NCBI GenBank assembly: GCA_019638525.1
Contig: JAHBTO010000005.1
Location: 81,038-145,037 of the forward strand
Origin: Ferruginibacter sp.
GTDB taxonomy: Bacteria; Bacteroidota; Bacteroidia; Chitinophagales; Chitinophagaceae
Direction of reading: 5' to 3'
Length of the DNA stretch: 64,000 nt
In this document: piece after piece, positions 37,682 to 46,906 of the stretch
How positions within the stretch are numbered: the stretch's first letter is position 1
Layout of the letters: every line of letters starts with the position of its first letter
Translations under genes and position numbers: made by a program
Notes under the pieces: generated by a model
Told to the model about the DNA's origin: nothing
The model's input: only the letters and a program-made list of their open reading frames with translations
The model's database searches: none

Positions 37682-37912
37682 TCTCTTTCATTTTATATCT
37701 TAATTCCCAGTTTCTTCATTTAATAAGAGGAATTATATAAACATCTTTTTAGCAAGGCTAATTAATTAGTACGATTGTTTTTATCAAAATAATTTATTTG
37801 CCAGTATGTTTAGTTGGTAAGAATCAGTATCATATTAGCACCTATGTCATACAATTAAGCTGTTAAAGGCACATATTCAAACTTTATTGCCATTTTGACT
37901 GCAAAAGAGTTA
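37682..37912. other. Intergenic region ahead of grpE
   Basis: About 230 AT-rich bases. No gene, hairpin or repeat is recognised apart from the grpE promoter at its right end. Confidence 0.4.
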
Positions 37913-37942
37913 TTGGCAAAATGTTTGCCTGTTGTACCTTTG
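37913..37942 (+). promoter_or_regulatory. Strong Bacteroidota promoter of grpE
   Basis: TTG (37913-37915), a 19-base spacer and TACCTTTG (37935-37942) match the phylum consensus of TTTG-N19..21-TAnnTTTG. The transcript would start near 37948, leaving about 18 bases to the ATG at 37966. No CIRCE operator is visible. Confidence 0.82.
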
Positions 37943-37965
37943 CAAATTATTTTAAAAGCAAGATT

Positions 37966-38514
37966 ATGGAAGATAAAGAAATTACCACACCCGAAGCAGA
38001 AGATATGAATATAAATGCTGATGCAGATATCCCGGGCAACACACATTTAAGCAATCCTGAAACAGGTGATGAACTGGAAAAATTACAGGTAGCATTACAG
38101 GAACAAAAAGATAAATATTTAAGGTTATTTGCCGAATTCGATAATTTTAAACGCCGTAATGCTAAAGAAAGGCTTGAACTGATTCAAACTGCCGGAAAAG
38201 ATGTTATTTTAACCTTATTACCGGTACTTGATGATTGCGACAGAGCCGAAAAACAATTAAACGAAAATGATGATATAGAAGCACACAAAGAAGGTGTGTT
38301 ATTAGTTTTTAATAAGCTTCGCAATACTTTACAGGCAAATGGCCTTAAAGAGATGAAAAGTATTAATACAGAATTTGATGTAGAGAAGCATGAAGCTATA
38401 TCGGAAATTGAAGCACCTGCAAAAATGAAAGGCAAGGTGGTTGATGAAATTGAAAAAGGATACTATTTAAATGATAAAATAATAAGGTTTGCAAAAGTGG
38501 TTGTAGGTAAATAA
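37966..38514 (+). CDS. grpE: Nucleotide exchange factor GrpE
   Basis: 182 residues from ATG 37966 (MEDKEITTPEAED); the longer frame from 37921 runs through the promoter. Acidic disordered N-terminus (1-40), a long helical coiled-coil LEKLQVALQEQKDKYLRLFA (about 43-62) with FDNFKRRNAKER, and a C-terminal beta wing with HEAISEIEAPAKMKGKV. GrpE releases ADP from DnaK. dnaJ follows 105 bases later; dnaK is not in this window. Confidence 0.95.
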   Translation: MEDKEITTPEAEDMNINADADIPGNTHLSNPETGDELEKLQVALQEQKDKYLRLFAEFDNFKRRNAKERLELIQTAGKDVILTLLPVLDDCDRAEKQLNENDDIEAHKEGVLLVFNKLRNTLQANGLKEMKSINTEFDVEKHEAISEIEAPAKMKGKVVDEIEKGYYLNDKIIRFAKVVVGK

Positions 38515-38619
38515 ATAACCAACCTTATTATAGCCGGCTTTTTAAGTTTAAACAAGTTTTTTATTGTAAAAAGATTCCAAAAAAAAGAACAGTAAAATTC
38601 CCTTTTGAGGGATTGGGGT

Positions 38620-39774
38620 ATGAAAAAAGATTATTACGAAATATTAGGTATCAGCAAATCTGCTTCGCAGGAAGAAATTAAAAAAGCTTACCGTAAAGTT
38701 GCCATGCAACACCATCCCGACAGGAATCCCGGAGATAAAGTATCGGAAGAAAAATTTAAAGAAGCCGCAGAAGCATATGAGATTTTAAGCGATACAGATA
38801 AACGGGCCCAATACGATCGTTTTGGGCACCAGGCCTTTAGCGGTAACCGGGGTGGAGGATTTGGTGGTGGCATGAACATGGATGACATTTTTAGCCAGTT
38901 TGGAGATATTTTTGGCGATGATAATCCATTTGGAAGTTTCTTTGGCAGTAACAGGCGAAGTTCGGGCACCCGTAGCCGTGGTACAAGAGGCAGTAACCTT
39001 CGGGTAAAAATTAAACTGAATTATGAGGAGATTGCAAAAGGTGCCAAAAAAACCATTAAAGTAAAAAAATATGTGCTTTGCAACACATGCGGCGGCAGTG
39101 GCGCAAAAGATAAAAACAGTGTACAAAATTGCGGCACCTGCGGCGGAAGCGGCCAGGTAAGGCGGGTACAAAATACTTTTTTAGGCCAAATGCAAACAGT
39201 TACTACCTGCCCCACCTGTAATGGCGAAGGCAGTACCGTAACACATAAATGTTCTGCCTGCAAAGGCGATGGAAGGGTATATGGCGAAGAAACAGTAAGT
39301 ATTGATATACCTGCCGGCGTACAGGAAGGCATGCAATTAAGTTTAAGTGGCAGGGGTAATGCAGGCGAACGTGGCGGCTCGGCCGGCGATTTAATAGTTT
39401 TGATTGAAGAAGAAGCTCATCCACACCTGCACCGTGATGGTTTGAATGTAGCATTTGACCTTCACATATCAATACCCGACGCAGTTTTTGGTACACAAAT
39501 AGAAGTACCTACTATTGATGGCAGAGCCAAAATAAAAATACCACCGGGCACACAAAGCGGTAAAATCTTCAGGTTAAAAGGCAAAGGCTTTCCAAATGTA
39601 AACAGTTACGAAAAAGGCGACCAGTTGATACAGGTAAATGTATGGACACCTCAACATGTTTCAACCGAAGAAAAAGAAGCGCTTGAAAGGTTAAAACATT
39701 CAGATAACTTTCAACCTAAACCAGATAAAAATGAGAAGTCGTTTTTTGACAAGGTTAGAGAAATGTTTTCGTAA
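38620..39774 (+). CDS. dnaJ: Chaperone DnaJ
   Basis: 384 residues from ATG 38620 (MKKDYYEILGISKSASQEEI); an in-frame TTG five codons earlier is less likely. J domain with HHPDRNPGD (about residues 33-41), a Gly/Phe-rich region (about 76-120), a zinc domain with four CxxCxGxG modules (CNTCGGSG, CGTCGGSG, CPTCNGEG, CSACKGDG) and a C-terminal substrate and dimer domain. It delivers clients to DnaK. Preceded by GAGG 12 bases before the ATG. Likely transcribed with grpE. Confidence 0.97.
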   Translation: MKKDYYEILGISKSASQEEIKKAYRKVAMQHHPDRNPGDKVSEEKFKEAAEAYEILSDTDKRAQYDRFGHQAFSGNRGGGFGGGMNMDDIFSQFGDIFGDDNPFGSFFGSNRRSSGTRSRGTRGSNLRVKIKLNYEEIAKGAKKTIKVKKYVLCNTCGGSGAKDKNSVQNCGTCGGSGQVRRVQNTFLGQMQTVTTCPTCNGEGSTVTHKCSACKGDGRVYGEETVSIDIPAGVQEGMQLSLSGRGNAGERGGSAGDLIVLIEEEAHPHLHRDGLNVAFDLHISIPDAVFGTQIEVPTIDGRAKIKIPPGTQSGKIFRLKGKGFPNVNSYEKGDQLIQVNVWTPQHVSTEEKEALERLKHSDNFQPKPDKNEKSFFDKVREMFS

Positions 39775-39775
39775 A

Positions 39776-41542
39776 CTAATCCCTTTTGTTTCTTTTTTTC
39801 TTTTTGGGGCTATAAATTTCTGCAGCTTTATCTACCAGTTGTAAAAATTCTGTTTGTAAATAACTATCGGGGTTGTACGATGCTGAAGCAATACGCCGTA
39901 TATCATCCCAATTAATCAATTTTATGTATTTTGATTGCTTTACTTTTAAAGCAAACATAGTTACAGCAGTAGCAAATTGCAGGTCCTTATCTATCAATTC
40001 AAAATCGGTATAGTTATTTATACAGTCTTTTACCAATTGCAATTGCGTAGTATCGTCACATAAACTATATCGCATTTCTATACTGGCTACTACATCTTTT
40101 TCCAATACATCGGGGTGAAACAGTTTATCACTGCCAGGAATTATTTCAAAAACAGCCAATACACTATTACCACTGCCTATTTCGCCTCCTTCCAGGTCTA
40201 TAGTACTGTCTTCTACAGCATCTCTGCGGTTATCAAAACCAATCAACCTATATGCTTTTACCAGGTTAGAATTAAATTTCACATTCAGGAAAACATCATC
40301 TGCAACGGCATAAAATGTTTGTGTAAGTTCTTTAACCAATACTTTTTCTGCTTCGTTTATATCATCCAGGTAAGCATAGTTTCCATTGCCTTTATTGGCT
40401 AAAGTTTGAAGCTTTGAATCTTTAAAATTACCCATACCCACGCCCAGGCAGGTGAGGTAAATACCCGATTGCCTTTCTTTTGTTATCAAATCTTCCAAAG
40501 CTTTTTCAGATGTTTGCCCTACATTAAAATCACCGTCAGTAGCCAATATAATCCTGTTATTGCTATTTTTATTGTAAACACTTCTTGCCAAAGCATAGGC
40601 GGTCATTATAGCCGACTCGCCGGGAGTATCGCCAACTGCATTTAGTTCTTCAATTCTTTTTATTATTTTTTCTTTTTCGGCGCCCCCTGTTGGTTGCATC
40701 CAAATACCAACAGTACCGCCATATGCCACAATAGAAACAGTATCTATCGGCCGCAGGTTTTTAACAAACATCTGAAAAGCTGCTTTCAGCAAGGGTAGCC
40801 TGTTAGGGCTATCCATACTTCCTGAAGCATCTATCAAAAAAACAAAATTGCCGGGTGGCACCATACTAAGGTTTAGTTTCTTTGCATTTATATTTAAAAA
40901 CAACAACTGTTTTTCCATATCCCATGGGCAAGATGTTAGTTGCGATTCGAAATGAAAAAGACTGCCAGGCTCCGGCTCCCTGTAATGCAGGTTAAAATAA
41001 TTTATTAGTTCTTCGGTTCGTACCGCATCAGGCGGAACCACGCTACCATTTTTTATAAAGCGGCGTACATTACTGTATGATGCCTTATTAACATTCAATG
41101 AAAAGCCTGTGTTAGGATATTTATAAGCATTTACATACTCATTTTCTACCATCTTAAAATACGTTTCATCATCTATATGCCATTTTAAATGCGATGTATG
41201 TTCAAAATTTTTTGCAACAGAAATAAGTTTGGGCCGGTTTTTATTTACATTGGATGGCAATACTTTTAAGGTAATGTATTGCCATTGTTCACAATTTACC
41301 TTTATTGTTTTTGCTTCATATCCATCCAGGCTTAGCGATAATGAATCTATACGGTAGTTAGTGGTAATACCAAAGCCACCCGAAGATCCACTATAGTAAA
41401 TATGATTATTTGAATGAAGTAGTATTTTTACATTCTGTAGCGGTTGGTTCTTTTCATCTTTAATTTCGCCACGTAAATAATATTGTGCATTAACTGCACT
41501 GGCCGTTATAAAAAAAATTATATATAAATAGATTTTTTTCAC
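39776..41542 (-). CDS. Secreted VWA-domain protein (YfbK-like, DUF3520)
   Basis: 588 residues from a GTG start. Signal peptide ends VNAQ. Then a carboxypeptidase-regulatory-like domain (about 25-95, RGEIKDEKNQPLQNVKILL), a YfbK N-terminal segment (NTGFSLNVNKASYSNVRRF), a VWA domain with the MIDAS DASGSM (FLIDASGSMDSPNRL, about residue 240) and the DGDFNVGQ loop, and a C-terminal DUF3520-type tail that ends Lys/Arg-rich. It binds metal and probably partner proteins at the envelope. Last gene of a minus-strand run. Confidence 0.86.
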   Translation of the reverse strand: MKKIYLYIIFFITASAVNAQYYLRGEIKDEKNQPLQNVKILLHSNNHIYYSGSSGGFGITTNYRIDSLSLSLDGYEAKTIKVNCEQWQYITLKVLPSNVNKNRPKLISVAKNFEHTSHLKWHIDDETYFKMVENEYVNAYKYPNTGFSLNVNKASYSNVRRFIKNGSVVPPDAVRTEELINYFNLHYREPEPGSLFHFESQLTSCPWDMEKQLLFLNINAKKLNLSMVPPGNFVFLIDASGSMDSPNRLPLLKAAFQMFVKNLRPIDTVSIVAYGGTVGIWMQPTGGAEKEKIIKRIEELNAVGDTPGESAIMTAYALARSVYNKNSNNRIILATDGDFNVGQTSEKALEDLITKERQSGIYLTCLGVGMGNFKDSKLQTLANKGNGNYAYLDDINEAEKVLVKELTQTFYAVADDVFLNVKFNSNLVKAYRLIGFDNRRDAVEDSTIDLEGGEIGSGNSVLAVFEIIPGSDKLFHPDVLEKDVVASIEMRYSLCDDTTQLQLVKDCINNYTDFELIDKDLQFATAVTMFALKVKQSKYIKLINWDDIRRIASASYNPDSYLQTEFLQLVDKAAEIYSPKKKKRNKRD

Positions 41543-41613
41543 CAGCAGGTTATTGAGCCTTTTGTAAGATATACTTAACTAAGTTATATCATTAATTGAT
41601 TAATCAATATGCC

Positions 41614-42150
41614 CTACTCTTCCACTAACTGGTATATTTCCTTTAAATTCCTGCCAAGCCCATCATAATCAAGTCCATAGCCAAGTAAAAATTTATTGGG
41701 TACATTAAAACCCAGGTAATCGATAGTGAGTGGGTGCACCAATGCATCGGGCTTGTGCAAGAGTGCAGCAATTTTTAAACTGCTAGGTTGCTGGTTAATA
41801 AGTTGGGGTAAAAATTCAAATAGTGTTTTCCCGGTATCTACAATATCTTCTATAATTATTACATGCCTGTTTTTTAAAGGTTCATCCAATCCTATTGAAG
41901 TGATAACATTACCTGTTGATTTAGTGCCTTTGTATGATGCCAGTTTTATAAAACAAATTTCTGCTTCAATAGTAAGCTCTTTAAACAAGTCGGAAGCAAA
42001 CATAAACGACCCGTTAAGTATAGCAATAAACAAAGGTTTTTTGCCGGCATAATCATTATTAATTTGCCCGGCAAGTTTTACAATTTGTTCATGTATTGCC
42101 TGTGCAGTTATATAAGGCTGAAATTTTTTATCTAATACCTGTATGGTCAT
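41614..42150 (-). CDS. hpt: Hypoxanthine phosphoribosyltransferase
   Basis: 178 residues. The PRPP-binding motif is VIIIEDIVDTGKTLFE (about residues 95-110); AILNGSFMFASDLF and KLASYKGTKSTGNV supply the flexible loop region. It salvages hypoxanthine and guanine to IMP and GMP. Typical length. It lies in a minus-strand run with a LysM glucosaminidase upstream and a VWA protein downstream, with no purine gene near. Confidence 0.92.
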   Translation of the reverse strand: MTIQVLDKKFQPYITAQAIHEQIVKLAGQINNDYAGKKPLFIAILNGSFMFASDLFKELTIEAEICFIKLASYKGTKSTGNVITSIGLDEPLKNRHVIIIEDIVDTGKTLFEFLPQLINQQPSSLKIAALLHKPDALVHPLTIDYLGFNVPNKFLLGYGLDYDGLGRNLKEIYQLVEE

Positions 42151-42189
42151 ATAGTTTATGTTTTGTACTGAACAAATTGGTCAAAAATA

Positions 42190-43347
42190 TTATTTTGATA
42201 TTTTAATTTGCTGCCCCGGTTTTAAATCATCTGACTGCAAATTATTCCATTCTTTTAATTGCTGCACTGTTACTTTATATTTACGGGCAATAGCATACAA
42301 CCCTTCTTTAGGCTCTACCACATGTATTTTAAAATTATTTTTAACGGCTTCATCAGCCTCTATCTTTAATCCAGGTTTTAAAATAAGTTTTGTATTAGGT
42401 TGCAAAGAAACATCAGCTTTAAGATGATTATACGCTAAAAGATATTGTAATTGTATGCCGTTTTTTTGTGCAATATCATATATAGTTTCGCCGGGTTGAG
42501 TAATATAAAAATCCTTTGCGCCTATCTTTGATTTCTTATGCAGGAAAACAAACTGGTCTTTGTCTAAAATTCCATCCTTAAGCATATCATTAAACTCCAT
42601 TAATTTACCAAGGCTTATATCATATTTGTTTGCAATGGCCAGTAGCGAAGTGCCTTTTTTTACAAATACACATTTAATTGCATTGATACTAGTTATATTT
42701 TGGGGGTTGTTATTTTCTGCAATAACAATATTATCGGCAACAGTTGTTTCAGTTTCCTTTTCACTATTTGATACAGTTGCGGTTTGATTATCTTTTTGCG
42801 TTTGTAAAGCAATGTCGTCAACCGGTGGTTGATTATTTAAAACGGCCAGGCTGTATTGTTGCAGGTTATATTGTTCAACATATTTTATCAGCAAATCGGG
42901 ATAACGTGGATTGGTTGCATATCCTGCTTTTTTAAGGCCCTTTGCCCAGCCTGCATAATCATCCTGGCTTAGTTTAAATAAATCGGCATAACGTTTATTG
43001 CCACGTAAGAAATCACTATGGTCACGATAACTGTCAGAAGCATTCTTATAAGCCCTGAAACATTCTCCGTTGGCATCATCATCATGCGAAACTGTATCAC
43101 CTGTCCAGGTTGATTTGCATTTTATCCCAAAATGATTATTCGATTTTTTAACCAGTTCACTGTTTCCGCTTTCCGATTCCAAAATGCCCTGTGCAAGCGT
43201 TATAGCAGCCGGCACCCCCGAACGCTTCATTTCATCCATAGCAATTTGTTTAAACTGGTCAATATATTCCTCTACCGTTGTGCGTTGTGCAATTGTTTGC
43301 AAGGTAACAAATGAAAACAATATGGTTGCAATACATTTAAACATCAT
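42190..43347 (-). CDS. Secreted glucosaminidase with three LysM domains
   Basis: 385 residues. Signal peptide to about residue 19, then a FlgJ/GH73-type glucosaminidase domain (about 27-170) with ITLAQGILESESGNSELVKK containing the catalytic Glu and NHFGIKCKSTWTGDT. After a Gln/Asn/Thr linker three LysM repeats follow (VKKGTSLLAIANKYDIS, TQPGETIYDIAQKNGI, VEPKEGLYAIARKYKVT), which bind GlcNAc chains. A peptidoglycan hydrolase for cell division or turnover. Starts inside the end of the O-methyltransferase gene (11-base overlap); the second ATG at 43344 is also possible. Confidence 0.92.
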   Translation of the reverse strand: MMFKCIATILFSFVTLQTIAQRTTVEEYIDQFKQIAMDEMKRSGVPAAITLAQGILESESGNSELVKKSNNHFGIKCKSTWTGDTVSHDDDANGECFRAYKNASDSYRDHSDFLRGNKRYADLFKLSQDDYAGWAKGLKKAGYATNPRYPDLLIKYVEQYNLQQYSLAVLNNQPPVDDIALQTQKDNQTATVSNSEKETETTVADNIVIAENNNPQNITSINAIKCVFVKKGTSLLAIANKYDISLGKLMEFNDMLKDGILDKDQFVFLHKKSKIGAKDFYITQPGETIYDIAQKNGIQLQYLLAYNHLKADVSLQPNTKLILKPGLKIEADEAVKNNFKIHVVEPKEGLYAIARKYKVTVQQLKEWNNLQSDDLKPGQQIKISK

Positions 43348-43987
43348 TTATCTTTTTTTGAATCAACATTAATCCATCCCTGATGGTAAGTATGGCATGC
43401 TGAACCCTGCTATCGTTTTTTACATGTTCATTAAATGCATAAATAGCTTTTGCATTCTTCCCTTTTATTTCGTTTTCCAGCACTTCGCCATGAAAAAAAA
43501 CATTATCGGCCAGTATCCATCCTCCCTTTTTAAGATTTGGCAAAGTTAATTCGTAATAATTAATATAATTCACCTTATCGGCATCAATAAAAACAAGGTC
43601 CCATGTTTGTTGCAGTGTTGGTATTATTTGTAATGCGTCGCCTACATATAATTCTATCTTTTCGCTCATACCTGCTTTTACAAAATAATTTTTTGCAGTG
43701 TTAGCATCCTCTTCCCTTAATTCAAGTGTAAATAATTTTCCATCGGGCTGCAAACCTTTTGCCAGGCACAATGCGCTAAAGCCCGTAAATGTGCCTATCT
43801 CCAAAATTCTTTTGGGTTGTATCATGCAACTGAACATTTCCAGCACTTTACCCTGTACATGCCCACTTAACATTTGAGCATGTGCATGGTTTGTGTTTGT
43901 AAATATTTCAATTTCCTCTAAAATTTTATCCAATGCAGTTGTATGTTGCTTTGCATAATTTTCTGCTTTGGGGTTAACCAGTTCCAT
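43337..43987 (-). CDS. O-methyltransferase (catechol O-methyltransferase-like)
   Basis: 216 residues from ATG 43987 (MELVNPKAENYAKQH); an upstream in-frame TTG at 44002 is rejected. The SAM motif RILEIGTFTGFSALCLAKGL (about residues 60-79) and VFIDADKVNYINYYE with a metal-binding Asp mark the metal-dependent O-methyltransferase family acting on catechol-like compounds or CoA esters. Substrate unknown. Overlaps the LysM gene by 11 bases, so they are translationally coupled. Confidence 0.9.
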   Translation of the reverse strand: MELVNPKAENYAKQHTTALDKILEEIEIFTNTNHAHAQMLSGHVQGKVLEMFSCMIQPKRILEIGTFTGFSALCLAKGLQPDGKLFTLELREEDANTAKNYFVKAGMSEKIELYVGDALQIIPTLQQTWDLVFIDADKVNYINYYELTLPNLKKGGWILADNVFFHGEVLENEIKGKNAKAIYAFNEHVKNDSRVQHAILTIRDGLMLIQKKINDV

Positions 43988-44065
43988 ATTAATTTGTTTC
44001 AATTAATACAATGCCACCCTGCACTTTATTATCAGTGTAGAATGGCACTTACTAACTTTGTAAAT

Positions 44066-45586
44066 TTACATTTTTATTTCGGAAGTACCGGGTTTACCAG
44101 ATATAAACCATAATCCCAGGAAGGTAAAAATTCCGTTAATAATTAACAGCTCAATACCTACCTGGTAGCCACCCAGTAATGCAGCTGAATTCTCTCTCAA
44201 CAAGTATGTAAGCAATGGTGCTACCAAACAAATTATGGTTACAATAATTCCGTCTTTAATTTGTCTTTTTGTAAGAATGCCAAAAGCAAACAAGCCAAGC
44301 AGTGGCCCGTAGGTGTATCCTGCAAGATCGAGTATTACATAGATGATGGATTTATTATCGATAGCTTTAAATGCCAGGATACAGAGGAAAAATATAAATG
44401 CAAAAGTGAAATGTACTGTCAGCCTTGTCTTTTTACGTTTTTTTTCATCCCAGTCTTCCCTTCTTTTTAATCCTAAAATATCAATACAAAAAGAAGAAGT
44501 AAGTGCTGTTAATGCGCCATCGGCGCTTGGAAACAAGGCAGAGATTAATGCAATGATAAAAATAATGCTCACAGCCTTGGGTAAAAACTCAAGCGCTACA
44601 GTGGGAAACAAATCATCGCCAATGATATTTTTACCATTCAGCAGTAATTGCTTTCCGTCATACTCGCCGCCATGCTGCAAAATGTATAAATACAAGATAC
44701 CTCCCAGCAATAAAAAGAGGAAGTTAACCAGCACAATAACGGTACTGAATGTTATCATATTTTTTTGCGAATCTTTAAGGTTTTTTACACTGATGTTTTT
44801 TTGCATCATCTCCTGGTCAAGCCCCGTCATAGCAATAGTGATAAAAGCGCCGCCTATAATTTGCTTAACAAAAAATCCTTTGCTGCCAATATCGGTATTA
44901 AAAATATTAGTATATCCTTTTAAGCTTAAATCATCTAAAGCACTGCCAATGTTGAGGTTTAGGTTATTCAGGATATAGATAATACAAACAATTAATCCCA
45001 CCAGCATCAGCAAGGTTTGCAAAGTATCTGTGTATACGATGGTTTTTACACCACCTTCAAAAGTGTACAATAAAATCATTGCCAGGATAATTAATGTAGT
45101 AACTGTAAATGAAATTCCCATCCTGTCAAGAATAAATATTTGCAGTACATTAATTACCAGGTATAACCTTGCAGTGGCACCGATAGTTCTTGACAGTATA
45201 AAAAACAGCGAACCGGTTTTATATGAAAAGAAACCAAATCGGTTGTGCAGGTAATTATAAATTGATGTAAGGTTTAAACGGTAATACAGCGGCAGCAGCA
45301 CATAAGCAATAACAAAATAGCCAATAAAATATCCTATCACCACCTGGAAATAACCAAATCCTTTAAATGCATCGCCTGCAAAATCGCCTACGGTACCCGG
45401 CACACTAACAAAAGTTACACCGCTAAGCGATGTGCCAATCATGCCAAATGCCACCAGCATCCAATTGCTTTTTCGGTTACCAATAAAAAATGAATCGTTG
45501 TTTGAATTTTTAGAAGTGAAATAGGCAACTACAAGCAGCAAAACAAAATATCCTATTACAAAAGAAAACAAGAGGAATGGAGACAT
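44066..45586 (-). CDS. Sodium:solute symporter
   Basis: 506 residues with about 13 helices in the LeuT-like SSS fold. Typical pieces are GMIGTSLSGVTFVSVPGTV, SLTSIYNYLHNRFG, FEGGVKTIVYTDTLQTL and SALFPSADGALTALTSSF (sodium-binding region). The substrate cannot be told. First gene of the minus-strand run to the VWA protein; it diverges from the LOG gene. Confidence 0.9.
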   Translation of the reverse strand: MSPFLLFSFVIGYFVLLLVVAYFTSKNSNNDSFFIGNRKSNWMLVAFGMIGTSLSGVTFVSVPGTVGDFAGDAFKGFGYFQVVIGYFIGYFVIAYVLLPLYYRLNLTSIYNYLHNRFGFFSYKTGSLFFILSRTIGATARLYLVINVLQIFILDRMGISFTVTTLIILAMILLYTFEGGVKTIVYTDTLQTLLMLVGLIVCIIYILNNLNLNIGSALDDLSLKGYTNIFNTDIGSKGFFVKQIIGGAFITIAMTGLDQEMMQKNISVKNLKDSQKNMITFSTVIVLVNFLFLLLGGILYLYILQHGGEYDGKQLLLNGKNIIGDDLFPTVALEFLPKAVSIIFIIALISALFPSADGALTALTSSFCIDILGLKRREDWDEKKRKKTRLTVHFTFAFIFFLCILAFKAIDNKSIIYVILDLAGYTYGPLLGLFAFGILTKRQIKDGIIVTIICLVAPLLTYLLRENSAALLGGYQVGIELLIINGIFTFLGLWFISGKPGTSEIKM

Positions 45587-45633
45587 ATAAATTGTTTAAA
45601 TAAAAATAATACTGAAAAATAAAGAAAATATCG

Positions 45634-45661
45634 TGTCTTTGCCGGTAAATACCCGGTAAAT
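45634..45661 (+). promoter_or_regulatory. Possible promoter and direct repeat ahead of the LOG gene
   Basis: TGTCTTTG (45634-45641) is one mismatch from TAnnTTTG. Between it and the ATG at 45665 the sequence CCGGTAAAT occurs twice (45642-45650 and 45653-45661), spaced 11 bases centre to centre, close to one DNA turn. The repeat could be a repressor site, but this rests on sequence shape alone. Confidence 0.35.
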
Positions 45662-45664
45662 ATT

Positions 45665-46201
45665 ATGAGAATTAATTCGCTGGCGGTTTTTTGCGGTTCT
45701 AAAAACGGCAATAACCCATTGTTTGTTGAAGAAGCAAAAGCGCTGGGGCACTTACTTGCTTCAAAAAAAATTACATTGATTTATGGAGGAGGCAACAAAG
45801 GTATCATGGGCGCCGTATCTAATGCTGTGCTGGAAAAAAACGGTAAAGTAGTTGGCATTATACCTGAAATATTAAAAGAACGGGAGCATCATCACAACGG
45901 CATTACAGAACTCATCATTGTAGAAAACATGCATACCCGTAAAAAAATGCTGTACGAAAAATGCAATGCAGCCATTATATTACCCGGCGGCTATGGTACC
46001 ATGGACGAATTTTTTGAAATGCTTACCTGGAACCAGCTTAACATACACAACAAAAAAACTTTTATATTGAATACTGCCGGTTTTTACAACCAGCTTATAG
46101 CCCTTGTAAAAACAATGGAAAACGAAGGTTTTTTATATGATAAGGTGGCCGATAAATTAGTGCTGCTAAACCATGCAAGTGAATTGCTGCAACACTTGTA
46201 A
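45665..46201 (+). CDS. LOG family protein (nucleotide 5'-monophosphate nucleosidase)
   Basis: 178 residues. Opens with AVFCGSKNGNNPLFVEEA; the nucleotide-binding IYGGGNKGIMGAVS (about residues 38-51) and the LOG signature PGGYGTMDEFFEMLTWNQL (about 106-124) are intact. Members cleave cytokinin or purine nucleotides to release the base. Its stop codon directly adjoins the convergent barrel-protein gene. Confidence 0.93.
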   Translation: MRINSLAVFCGSKNGNNPLFVEEAKALGHLLASKKITLIYGGGNKGIMGAVSNAVLEKNGKVVGIIPEILKEREHHHNGITELIIVENMHTRKKMLYEKCNAAIILPGGYGTMDEFFEMLTWNQLNIHNKKTFILNTAGFYNQLIALVKTMENEGFLYDKVADKLVLLNHASELLQHL

Positions 46202-46855
46202 CTATCTCCTGTATTTTCTTCCCTGGAACAAAGGTACCTGTAGCCCAGCTTTAAAAATGGGCGTGATAACAGCTTTGCCGCTTTCGGAAATACCTACATA
46301 AGGAGAATTTTTATTTCCCGAAAAATCTCCCATCAGTGAAATATAATAATACAAATCGCCAACACCCTGCCTGCCGCCTGCATAGCCTATACCCAACAAA
46401 AGGCTTGTAGCAGAATAATTATCTTTTACGGTTGGCCCGTTTGCATAAATAGTTTTATTGGTAATAAAATTTTGTTCGGCCTGCACATTAATAAATAAGA
46501 ATTTTAGTGGGTAAAACCTGGCGAAAACACCCGGCCCAAAAACTGTTTGCCTGGCTTTATCATCGCTAACATAATACCTGCCGGTATAGGGGTCGTAATA
46601 AACATCACGGGATGATGCATAAGTAAAATTAAAAACAATACCTGCATCAATCCATTTATTAATGCTATAGCCAAATACCGGGCTTGCTCCTAAAACAGTT
46701 GAATAACTTCCTATTGATAGCGTGGCACTGCCGCCTGTAAACAGGTTTTCTTTTTTAAACCTGCCTTTTGTTTCTTCATAAGGTTCATTTTCATCCTGGG
46801 CAAATGCAGAATAAAAACCACACATCAATACTAAAACTATCAATACTTTTTTCAT
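46202..46855 (-). CDS. Outer-membrane beta-barrel protein
   Basis: 217 residues from ATG 46855 (MKKVLIVLVLMCG), chosen since it puts the signal peptide (ending FAQ) at the N-terminus; earlier in-frame ATGs at 46864 and 46888 add only polar residues. The mature protein has repeated amphipathic strands rich in Tyr and Gly (GSYSTVLGASPVFGYSIN, VFARFYPLKFLFINVQAE) and ends in a basic RKYRR, an uncommon end for a barrel. Unknown role. Lies 51 bases downstream of the GlcD-like gene. Confidence 0.75.
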   Translation of the reverse strand: MKKVLIVLVLMCGFYSAFAQDENEPYEETKGRFKKENLFTGGSATLSIGSYSTVLGASPVFGYSINKWIDAGIVFNFTYASSRDVYYDPYTGRYYVSDDKARQTVFGPGVFARFYPLKFLFINVQAEQNFITNKTIYANGPTVKDNYSATSLLLGIGYAGGRQGVGDLYYYISLMGDFSGNKNSPYVGISESGKAVITPIFKAGLQVPLFQGRKYRR

Positions 46856-46906
46856 AGCGTACATTTTATTTTTCTTTTTTGAGTTCATTAGTAACAGTTG
46901 GTTTAA

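Noticed and set aside
41595..41608. 14-base perfect palindrome ATTGATTAATCAAT before the VWA gene
   Set aside because: In AT-rich DNA several 14-base palindromes are expected in 64 kb by chance, and no second copy was noticed.
43337..43987. O-methyltransferase as an extra tailoring enzyme of the polyketide operon
   Set aside because: It lies 39 kb away on a different run; no regulatory or positional link.
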